In this document: in pieces, positions 35,901 to 41,005 of the stretch
Position numbering within the stretch: the first letter of the stretch is position 1
Layout of the letters: the number at the start of each line of letters is the position of its first letter
NCBI GenBank assembly: GCA_021847175.1
Contig: JAJZUI010000004.1
Coordinates: 1-41,005, forward strand
Direction of reading: 5' to 3'
DNA from: Pseudomonadota bacterium
GTDB taxonomy: Bacteria; Pseudomonadota; Alphaproteobacteria; Acetobacterales; Acetobacteraceae
Length of the DNA stretch: 41,005 nt
Made by a program: the position numbers and the translations under genes
The notes under the pieces: generated by a model
Seen by the model: only the letters and a program-made list of their open reading frames with translations
The model's database searches: none
Told to the model about the DNA's origin: nothing

Positions 35901-36389
35901 CCGGCCGAGCGCATCCGATGACATGCCGACCTTCAGCATGCATTTGTCGATCGTGGCCCCGGTGCCGGAGGCGCATTTGTCGTTCATCGAGGTGATGACG
36001 CCGCGTTCCCCGGTGGCGGGATTGTTGCGAAAGAGGATGATCTTGGCGTCCTGGCCGCCGAGCTCGATCACGCTGCCGGCATCGGGGTAAAGCCGCTCCA
36101 CCGCGACGGTGACAGCGTTCACCTCCTGGACGAAGCGCGCGCCCAGCGGCTCGGCGAGCGGGCCGGCACCAGAGCCTGTGATGAAGGCGCGGACGGCCTC
36201 GGTACGCACGAGCCCGAGATCGCGCGCGATCGCCGCCAGCATCTCGGCGACCTTTTCGGCCTGGCGGGTGCCGTGGCGCTCGTAGCGTTGCCAGCGCAAC
36301 AACCCCGTCCGCGGATCAACGACGACACATTTGACTGTGGTCGAGCCGACATCGACGCCGATGAAAACGCCTGGGTCTGCTGCCTGCAT
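32949..36389 (-). CDS. Double acyl-CoA-dehydratase-activase (BadF/BcrA/HgdC-type) fused to DUF2229
   Basis: An 1146-residue fusion. Activase module 1 (about 8-290): GVDVGSTTVK, ELGGQDAKII, C139 in NDKCASGTG, C178 in ARCGVFAETD. Module 2 (about 352-620): GFDGGSTTSK, CDVGGQDIKV, C481 in NQCSAGNG, C520 in YGCAVFLDTD. A CRFCANEC stretch (C650, C653, C657) and a DUF2229/dehydratase-like domain (about 640-1120) with C825, C872 and C1067 follow. In the known HgdC homodimer each chain contributes two cysteines, 39 residues apart, to one bridging 4Fe-4S cluster. Here both modules keep the pair with exactly this spacing. ATP hydrolysis would drive low-potential electrons to the dehydratase domain or the partner. 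The ATG at 36389 gives a clean start. Confidence 0.85.
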   Translation of the reverse strand: MQAADPGVFIGVDVGSTTVKCVVVDPRTGLLRWQRYERHGTRQAEKVAEMLAAIARDLGLVRTEAVRAFITGSGAGPLAEPLGARFVQEVNAVTVAVERLYPDAGSVIELGGQDAKIILFRNNPATGERGVITSMNDKCASGTGATIDKCMLKVGMSSDALGRLRFDPARLHRVAARCGVFAETDVVNLLKSGVPPEEVMNSLADAIVLQNLTVLTRGHTLHPKVLLLGGPNTFLPFLQESWRRRIAELWRERGVAVAQGDADAQILVPPNAQYFAAAGAALFGAASAADGPAYRGLEGLEPFIAHGRKARLMHQAGPPLLAPGEDADSVARAVLPPPFSPPRLQPGGRVAGYIGFDGGSTTSKAVLIDEDGALVAKDYVISGGNPIQDAKEILARLRDRVAAQGCGLDVLGFGATGYAGDVLDAALHADANLVETVAHMLSAQHCCGEDVDVICDVGGQDIKVLFLENGTIKGFRLSNQCSAGNGMLLQSMADQFGVPIEDFAAHAFQAELSPRFSYGCAVFLDTDRVNFQKEGFNRDELFAGLATVLPKNIWQYVVQIPRMAELGRVFVLQGGTQRNLAAVKAQMDYIAARVPGARIIVHPHCGEAGALGAALEARRVVRRRGDSRFIGLQAAIDLRYRTRTDETTRCRFCANECPRTFIDTSTPDGRAARYVAGFSCEKGTVETKSAVIAVSQNRKRLQELYPNLVEFAADAAFRRASQPAPLPEAGTPVEDVAVHRRWFGYGPVVRRPGLRPFSRSPEAVAARRAALRIGIPRVLDAYRLAPFLRAYLEALGVPSGRIVFSDETSADLWARGGRYGTVDPCFPSKVALAHVHDLLTHTHARKPLDYIWFPAVNSIESFVSHTISASSCPVVAGSPKVVAAALTRETDRFAAAGVGYVTGVLDFEVPHLLRQQLLETWQERLGITAHENAWAVAEGFKAQRVFEAELQRHGRRMLDAAERDDGIVLLVLARPYHADPGLNHRVLEEFQALGYPVLSIAAIPRDEAYLARFFRADLADRRIADVFDVRDVWPENYAAASVQKVWAAKFAARHPNVAVLDLSSFKCGNDAPAYGLVERILAAGRTPCLTLHDLDANKPGGSIKIRVQTFAYTLSRYQERLADHRRASPRPATEAATQAQPALAFA

Positions 36390-36751
36390 ATCGATGCGAC
36401 GACTATGGAAAGCAAATGGATCGCGCTTACCCGCTAATCCCGTCCGAGCATGAAGTCCTTGATTCAGGTCAGTCCCCGGACCGCCGGCCAGGGGGCATGT
36501 CGTCGCCATGTTCGCCACCTGTAGCGCTGCCTGCCGCCGGGGACGCCAGACCCGCTGCTGCGGAGCGACAAAGACCCGTTGTCCTGGCAGGCCGGGATGG
36601 AATGGCAGACATTCCGGACACGGACGCGGTATATTCGCGCGACGCCTCGTTGACGCGGGCCGATGCGCTCGCCGTGTGCTGATGCTATTCGTTTTGATGG
36701 AAGAATCGCGTGTGGATGACACGACCCTTCCCGATGGGAGCGGAGCACGGC
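36390..36751. other. Divergent intergenic region between activase and histidine kinase
   Basis: 362 bases separate the two divergent genes. Short frames read through it in several phases but none shows a family motif or good ribosome site. It holds an FNR-like half-symmetric box at 36459-36472 and a TATATT at 36630-36635 that could be a -10 element for the kinase gene. No -35 partner, repeat or RNA structure is convincing. Confidence 0.5.
36459..36472. promoter_or_regulatory. FNR/FixK-like box upstream of the activase gene
   Basis: TTGAT-TCAG-GTCAG resembles the FNR/FixK consensus TTGAY-N4-RTCAA, with one mismatch in the right half (G for the last A). It lies about 76 bases upstream of the activase ATG. 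If centred at -41.5 it would put transcription start near 36424. A site for an oxygen-sensing regulator would suit an oxygen-sensitive ATP-driven reductase. Confidence 0.4.
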
Positions 36752-38368
36752 ATGCGGGCTAAGGATTGGGGGACGATCGAGGGCGGGGGCGGGGCCGGTG
36801 CGGGGGGCGCCGTAGAGGCTGGGCCCGGCGAGGAGTCCCTGTTCCTCTCCGCCGTTCCCGCCTCGCCGCTGCAACAGCGGGCGGCCGCGGTCTTCTTCCT
36901 GGCCTCGCTGCTGGGGTTCGTCCTCGCCACCCCCTTCGCCCGGGTATCGCTGCCGCGGCTGCCGGCCCTCGTCGCGATCGACGAGGCGGTGCTGATCACC
37001 GTCGATCTCATCACCATGGTCCTGCTCTACGGCCAGTTCCTCGTCGTCCGGTCGCGCGCGCTGCTTGTCCTCACCAGCGGATACCTGTTCGAGGCGCTGA
37101 TAACGTCGCTCCACCTCCTGACATTCCCGGGCGTGTTAGCGCCGACCGGCCTGCTCGGCGCGGGGTCCCAGACCACCGCGTGGCTCTACTGGTTCTGGCA
37201 CAGCGGGTTCCTGATCGCCGTGATCGGCTACACGCTTGTCGATGGCCCGGTACGCGGGCACCCCATACCTATCCTTTTCGGCGCCGTGCTGGCCGTGGCC
37301 GCCGCGGCGGGCGGCATGGCGCTGCTCGCCACGGCCGGCGCGCCGTACCTGCCCCGCATCATGGTGACCCTCAATCAAAGCGGGCGGCTCAACGTCCTTC
37401 CGGCATGGGGGGACACGGCCCTGGGGCTGCTCGCGCTTGCCCTGCTGTTGCGGGCGGGGCCGCGGACAATGCTCAACCTCTCGCTCATGGGGGTGGTGTG
37501 GGCGTCGATGCTCGACGTCATGCTGGCCGGGTTTTTCGCCACCGCCCGTTTCCAGGTCGCCTTCTATGTCGGGCGGGTCTTCGGCCTGCTTGCCTCCAGC
37601 CTGCTGCTCATCGCACTGGTGACGAACATCGGCCTGGTCTATCGCCGCGCGGTGGCTTCGGCGCGGGCCGCCGACGAGGCGAACCGGTCGAAGGGCCGCT
37701 TCCTCGCGGCGGCCAGCCACGACCTGCGCCAACCCTTGCAGTCGCTGTCGCTCTTCGCGGGAGCTCTGCGCGGCCTGGTCTCGGACGAGCGCGCCGCGAT
37801 GGCCGTCGCCGGGCAGGAACAGGCCGTCGCGACGATGACCGAGCTGCTGGACGCGCTGCTCGACATCAGCAAGCTCGACAGCGGCAAGGTCAACCCGCTC
37901 ATCACCGATGTCACCCTGGGCGAGCTGTTCGACCGGCTTCGCGTCGAGTTCGCCGGTCTCGCGGCGGCGAAAGGGTTGCGGTTCGAGGTAACCGGATGCA
38001 CAGATGTGGCGCGAAGCGATCCGATCCTGCTCGGCCGGATCCTGCGCAACCTCATCGGCAACGCCATCCGCTACACGGAGAGGGGCACCGTCCGCCTGGG
38101 GTGCGAGCGCGAAGGCAAGTCTCTGCGCATCGAGGTGGCAGACACCGGCATCGGCATCGGGCAGGAGGACATGCGACATATCTTCGAGGAATTCTACCAG
38201 GTTGGCGTGCCGCCGAATGCCACGCGCGAGGGCTATGGCCTTGGCCTCCCCTGGGCGCAGAGGGCGGCGCGGGTGCTCGGGAGCGAGATACGCGTCCGGT
38301 CGCGGCCTGGCGCGGGCTCGGTCTTCTCGATCGTGCTGACCGGCGGCTCGCCTGAGGGCGTGGCGTAG
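36752..38368 (+). CDS. Membrane-bound sensor histidine kinase (MASE4-like sensor)
   Basis: A 538-residue kinase. After a Gly/Ala-rich N-terminal 40 residues comes an integral-membrane sensor of about eight helices (45-295) resembling the MASE4 domain (VDLITMVLLYGQFLVVRSRALLVLTSGYLFEALI, ending in TNIGLVYRRAVAS). The phosphoacceptor H-box is ASHDLRQPLQ with H323. The HATPase domain has ADTGIGIG and GYGLGLPWAQRAA. The ATG at 36752 has GGAG six bases upstream; a GTG at 36710 and ATG 36734 are alternatives. It is followed directly by its probable response regulator. The ligand is unknown. Confidence 0.85.
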   Translation: MRAKDWGTIEGGGGAGAGGAVEAGPGEESLFLSAVPASPLQQRAAAVFFLASLLGFVLATPFARVSLPRLPALVAIDEAVLITVDLITMVLLYGQFLVVRSRALLVLTSGYLFEALITSLHLLTFPGVLAPTGLLGAGSQTTAWLYWFWHSGFLIAVIGYTLVDGPVRGHPIPILFGAVLAVAAAAGGMALLATAGAPYLPRIMVTLNQSGRLNVLPAWGDTALGLLALALLLRAGPRTMLNLSLMGVVWASMLDVMLAGFFATARFQVAFYVGRVFGLLASSLLLIALVTNIGLVYRRAVASARAADEANRSKGRFLAAASHDLRQPLQSLSLFAGALRGLVSDERAAMAVAGQEQAVATMTELLDALLDISKLDSGKVNPLITDVTLGELFDRLRVEFAGLAAAKGLRFEVTGCTDVARSDPILLGRILRNLIGNAIRYTERGTVRLGCEREGKSLRIEVADTGIGIGQEDMRHIFEEFYQVGVPPNATREGYGLGLPWAQRAARVLGSEIRVRSRPGAGSVFSIVLTGGSPEGVA

Positions 38369-38794
38369 ATGCCGGGCGGCTCGGGAAGCCCCGGTTCCGC
38401 CGGGCAACCACGGCCGCATGTCCTGGTGGTCGAGGACGACCCAGGCGTGCGCTCCACGATACGCCTGGTCCTGGAGATGCAGGGCTGCCGCGTCAGCACG
38501 GCGAGCAACCTGGCCGAGGCCCTCGACGAGGCGCGCGCGAATCGCGGGATCTCGGTGATGGTTGTAGATTACAACCTGCGCAACGACGAACGCGGCACCG
38601 ACGTCGTCCGGTCCGTCCGCACCATCCTCGGGCCAGGCGTCAAAGCGCTGCTGCTCACCGGCGACACCACGAACGCTGCGGACGAGGCCGCGCAGGGCCA
38701 CGGCCTGCCGATGCTTCGCAAGCCGATAAGTCTCGACCAGCTGTTGGATTTTGTGCGCGGCGCGCCGGGAAACGGCCGCGGGGATTTGTATTAG
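38369..38794 (+). CDS. Single-domain response regulator
   Basis: A 141-residue CheY-like receiver protein with no output domain. The acidic pocket is VEDD (D23, D24), the phosphoacceptor D67 in VVDYNL, the switch threonine in LLTGDT and the lysine in LRKPIS. ATG 38369 starts directly after the kinase TAG, so the two are coupled and form a two-component pair. With no DNA-binding domain it probably signals to another protein, for example a phosphorelay. Confidence 0.88.
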   Translation: MPGGSGSPGSAGQPRPHVLVVEDDPGVRSTIRLVLEMQGCRVSTASNLAEALDEARANRGISVMVVDYNLRNDERGTDVVRSVRTILGPGVKALLLTGDTTNAADEAAQGHGLPMLRKPISLDQLLDFVRGAPGNGRGDLY

Positions 38795-38851
38795 TGCGAA
38801 ATGAAGAGGCCCGCCAGGAACGCGCCGGCTGAGCGAGGGCAGAGGCGCCAT

Positions 38852-38939
38852 TGGCGGATGGGGTGGGATTCGAACCCACGAGGGGTTGCCCCCTGGCGGT
38901 TTTCAAGACCGCTGCCTTAAACCGCTCGGCCACCCATCC
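38852..38939 (-). tRNA. tRNA-Ser (anticodon UGA)
   Basis: A class II tRNA on the minus strand. The acceptor stem pairs GGATGGG with CCCATCC, followed by discriminator G and an encoded CCA (38852-38854). The T-loop is GGTTCGAATCC, the anticodon loop CTTGAAA with anticodon TGA at 38903-38905, and a long variable arm (GGGG-CAA-CCCC) is characteristic of serine tRNA. It reads UCA codons. Confidence 0.97.
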
Positions 38940-38995
38940 GGCGGCGGGAAACTAGCCAGCGGGGCGGAATCGCGCCAGCGCCTGCCGCGCGGAGT

Positions 38996-39009
38996 TTGAC
39001 GCACGTCAA
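38996..39009. promoter_or_regulatory. Perfect FNR/FixK-like box
   Basis: TTGAC-GCAC-GTCAA is a perfect inverted repeat matching the FNR/FixK-family consensus (TTGAY-N4-RTCAA). It lies 61 bases before the ATG of the YeeE-like remnant. Transcription under oxygen or redox control is inferred; no convincing -10 element is fixed to it. Confidence 0.6.
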
Positions 39010-39069
39010 GGACGGCGGGGAGTGCCCGGATCAGGCTGTTTTTAAGCGAGACGCGGTACAGGGCGCGCG

Positions 39070-39237
39070 ATGTCCCGCGGGGTCGTCCTGGAGGGGAGCG
39101 GGTTCGGCGATCCCAGTATCCTGACCGGCCAGTTGCGCCTCGCGGACTGGTCGGTGTTCCGGGTGATGTTCACCGCGATCGCGGTCTGCGCCGCGCTGCT
39201 CTATGGCGCGCGGGCGCGGGGATCGGGATGGCGGTGA
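39070..39237 (+). pseudogene. YeeE/YedE sulfur-transporter remnant
   Basis: A 55-codon frame encodes RGVVLEGSGFGDPSILTGQ and VFRVMFTAIAV, matching the first two helices of the much longer YeeE/YedE (thiosulfate/sulfur transport) family. The frame then ends in ARARGSGWR-stop, with no further family sequence. A 17-codon frame with a hydrophobic start follows (39228-39281, MAVIIAAVGWL...) and may be another scrap. It is truncated at both ends, yet carries an FNR-like box upstream. Confidence 0.6.
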
Positions 39238-39299
39238 TCATCGCCGCGGTGGGGTGGCTGACCCGTGCCGTGGAACCATAGCCTTGAGGAGGCGCTGAG

Positions 39300-39440
39300 A
39301 TGAGGAAGAAAGCGAAGGCCGCGACAACGCGGCTCTCCGCCCTCGCACTCGCGAGCGCCGCGACGCTGGCGCTGCCGCCGGTGGCGGGCGCGGCCGCGCC
39401 GGCGATGGCGCAGGCGCAGAACCCGTGCGCGCCGGCCTGA
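39300..39440 (+). CDS. Short exported peptide ending in NPCAPA
   Basis: A 46-residue frame begins with ATG 39300 behind a strong GAGGAGG eight bases upstream. Residues 3-38 look like a signal peptide (KKAKAATTRLSALALASAATLALPPVAGAAAPAMAQA), leaving QNPCAPA as mature product. NPCAPK-type repeats are known in small alphaproteobacterial exported proteins; here just one unit is left, so it may be a truncated copy. Confidence 0.5.
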   Translation: MRKKAKAATTRLSALALASAATLALPPVAGAAAPAMAQAQNPCAPA

Positions 39441-39515
39441 AGGCGGCCCCGGCACCTCGTCACGGCCCCGCAACGTCCGGGCGCCCGGGCGTGATGCCCA
39501 GGCGGTATCGTGCCG

Positions 39516-40805
39516 CTAGAAGGCGTAGCGCCAGGCCAGCGTGAAATCGTACTGGTACATCGACAGCTTGATCGTGCGTCCCGTCGGGCCGAGCCCAGGC
39601 ACCACCTCCGGCCCGCTCACGCTGTGCCAGGGCACGTAGGTGCCGGCGAAATCGATCGTCGAACGCTGGTTCACCTTGTAGCTGAAGCCCGCGGAGATGT
39701 GATCCGTCACGACGCCGGGGGCGAGGATGTTGAGCGTGACGTCGGAAGACGAGATCGGGTTGGTGTTGTGGGCGTAGCCGGCCCGCAGCGTCCAGGCCGG
39801 GTCCACGCGCCATTCCGCGCCGATCGCCACGACATCGACGTCGTGCCAGCCGAAGCCGGGTCCGTTGGCCGAGCCGAACGGCGCACCGACGAACGCGGAG
39901 GGGGTGCTGATCGATTTGATATCGGAATAGAAGATGTGCTTGTAGTCGAGCATCACCGTCCAGTCCGGCGCCGGATCCCAGGCCACGCCGACGCCGACAT
40001 TGGCGGGGATGTTGAACGAGCCGTGGTCCGCGAACAGGCCTTGGTACTTGTTGAACTTCGTCATCCAGATCGGCGTCGCGCCGGAGACGGAGAAGCGCAG
40101 CGTGGGGGTTACGCTCAGCAGCGCACCGACCCGCAGTCCGCCGCCGTAGGACATGGCCTGGCCGTTGTCGGTGAGGTTCGACGGCGAGCTGGAAAGGGGC
40201 GAGAACGCGCCAAGGCCATAGGCACTGAACATCTGCACCGCGAGGACCGGCGCGACGCCGATGGCGATGTTGCCAAACCGGCGGGCATAGCTCGGGCTGA
40301 TGAACATCTGGCTCAGGTTGACCCCGGCCTTGCCGCCACAGAAGACGCCGTCGCCGCCGGGACAGGCGGGGTTGGCGATGAAGCCCGCGTAGTCCGTGTT
40401 CATGCCGCCATTGCCGTAGAGCGCGATGCCCCAGGCGGAGTTCGCGTCGATCTGCTGCGAGTATGCGAAATTCGGGATGACGAAATTGTTCCAGGTGCTG
40501 GTGACGGTGCCGGGAGCAACGAAGCCGAAGCCTGGCGGCACGGAATACCGGCGATGCGGGGAGAACAGGGAGATGCCGATCTCGAACCCGGTGCCGACGG
40601 AGAGTAACCCCGCGGGGTTGGTCGCGACGGTCATCGCGTCTTCGGGATTGGCGGTTCCGGCGCCCGCCGTGGACTGCTGCACGGCGCTGTAGCCGTGCTG
40701 GAAATATCCCTCGGTCGCCCGGGCCTTCGGTCCGGCCCCGACCACGGCCGCAATCGTGGCCATTGCAACGACGACCGTGCGGCCGGCAAACCTCTTTCTT
40801 GTCAT
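39516..40805 (-). CDS. OmpP1/FadL-family outer membrane protein
   Basis: A 429-residue outer membrane beta-barrel that takes up hydrophobic molecules such as long-chain fatty acids or aromatic hydrocarbons. A signal peptide (1-30, ending KARAT) precedes EGYFQHGYSAVQQSTAGAGTANPEDAMTVATNPAGL, the FadL hatch with the NPA turn. It ends in the aromatic residue F (TLAWRYAF), as barrel proteins do. ATG 40805 follows GGGGAGGA. It is transcribed away from the sulfurtransferase end that follows at the right edge, on the same strand. Confidence 0.9.
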   Translation of the reverse strand: MTRKRFAGRTVVVAMATIAAVVGAGPKARATEGYFQHGYSAVQQSTAGAGTANPEDAMTVATNPAGLLSVGTGFEIGISLFSPHRRYSVPPGFGFVAPGTVTSTWNNFVIPNFAYSQQIDANSAWGIALYGNGGMNTDYAGFIANPACPGGDGVFCGGKAGVNLSQMFISPSYARRFGNIAIGVAPVLAVQMFSAYGLGAFSPLSSSPSNLTDNGQAMSYGGGLRVGALLSVTPTLRFSVSGATPIWMTKFNKYQGLFADHGSFNIPANVGVGVAWDPAPDWTVMLDYKHIFYSDIKSISTPSAFVGAPFGSANGPGFGWHDVDVVAIGAEWRVDPAWTLRAGYAHNTNPISSSDVTLNILAPGVVTDHISAGFSYKVNQRSTIDFAGTYVPWHSVSGPEVVPGLGPTGRTIKLSMYQYDFTLAWRYAF

Positions 40806-40827
40806 TTCCTCCCCGTGAGATTTTACG

Positions 40828-41005
40828 CTAGGTCACGTGTTTGATAACGAAGCGAAACACTTTGCCCTCCTGCGACTGTTCCACCATCTCGTTGCCCGTG
40901 GTGCGGCAGAAGGCAGCGAAGTCCGCGACGGCGCCGGGATCGGTCGCGAGCACTTCGAGCGTTGCGCCCGTGGGAAGTTCCTTCAGCGCCTTCTTCGCCC
41001 GCAGG
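40828..41005 (-). CDS. TusA-family sulfurtransferase, C-terminal part (5' end outside window)
   Basis: The last 58 residues of a small TusA/SirA-like sulfur carrier are visible: LRAKKALKELPTGATLEVLATDPGAVADFAAFC...GNEMVEQSQEGKVFRFVIKHV. This follows the family's CPxP active-site helix, which lies beyond the window. TusA proteins pass persulfide sulfur to partners. It ends 23 bases before the FadL-type gene begins on the same strand, so both may share a transcript. Confidence 0.85.
   Translation of the reverse strand, partial: LRAKKALKELPTGATLEVLATDPGAVADFAAFCRTTGNEMVEQSQEGKVFRFVIKHVT

Noticed and set aside
38655-38933. Minus-strand frame over the tRNA
   Set aside because: It is a translation of the tRNA gene (the VGSNPT peptide is the T-loop), a common false call.

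Overview
The window is 41 kb of very GC-rich, tightly packed DNA with short intergenic gaps and many ATGA/GTGA stop-start overlaps. Gene content points to an alphaproteobacterium of the Rhodospirillales/Acetobacteraceae type: a FadL-family porin, a Hint_2 (hedgehog/intein-like) protein with AIDA-type repeats, NitT/TauT and Dpp transporters, a SoeABC-type sulfite dehydrogenase, PCu(A)C/SCO copper handling and FNR/FixK-like boxes. The taxonomic placement is inference from gene families, not from a marker gene.

Layout. 1-4.9 kb (minus strand): a truncated two-domain rhodanese, an AlaX tRNA-editing protein, an XRE regulator with a good promoter, and hydroxypyruvate isomerase plus tartronate semialdehyde reductase with an uncharacterised neighbour. 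4.9-8.6 kb (plus): a complete Fe(III)-type ABC importer (binding protein, fused permease, ATPase) with a palindromic operator candidate and a triplicated 18-bp repeat that carries the stop codon of the first gene. 8.6-13 kb: dppBCDF without a binding-protein gene, overlapped by a YraN/UPF0102 gene. 13.1-19.5 kb: a NitT/TauT-type ABC transporter run together with a PEP-mutase/isocitrate-lyase family lyase and a LeuC/LeuD-type hydratase pair, which looks like an uptake-plus-catabolism unit for a branched dicarboxylate. 19.5-21.2 kb: a copper set (DUF2946-like, PCu(A)C, SCO1). 21.2-26.7 kb: mixed single genes, including a methyltransferase, an SDR, a Gfo/Idh/MocA oxidoreductase and the Hint/AIDA protein.

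26.8-31.3 kb encodes SoeABC (Mo subunit, 4Fe-4S subunit, membrane anchor). Converging on it (31.4-36.4 kb, minus) is the most unusual unit: an 1146-residue protein with two complete 2-hydroxyacyl-CoA-dehydratase-activase ATPase modules fused to a DUF2229 (dehydratase-like) domain, followed by a separate 507-residue cysteine-rich dehydratase-like partner. This has the make-up of an ATP-driven, very-low-potential reductase. An FNR-like box lies upstream of it, and a MASE4 histidine kinase plus single-domain response regulator are divergent from it.

38.8-41 kb holds a tRNA-Ser(UGA), an FNR-like box in front of a truncated YeeE/YedE sulfur-transporter remnant, a short exported peptide, the FadL porin and the end of a TusA-family sulfurtransferase. 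Sulfur-related genes (rhodanese, SoeABC, YeeE remnant, TusA) therefore recur across the window.
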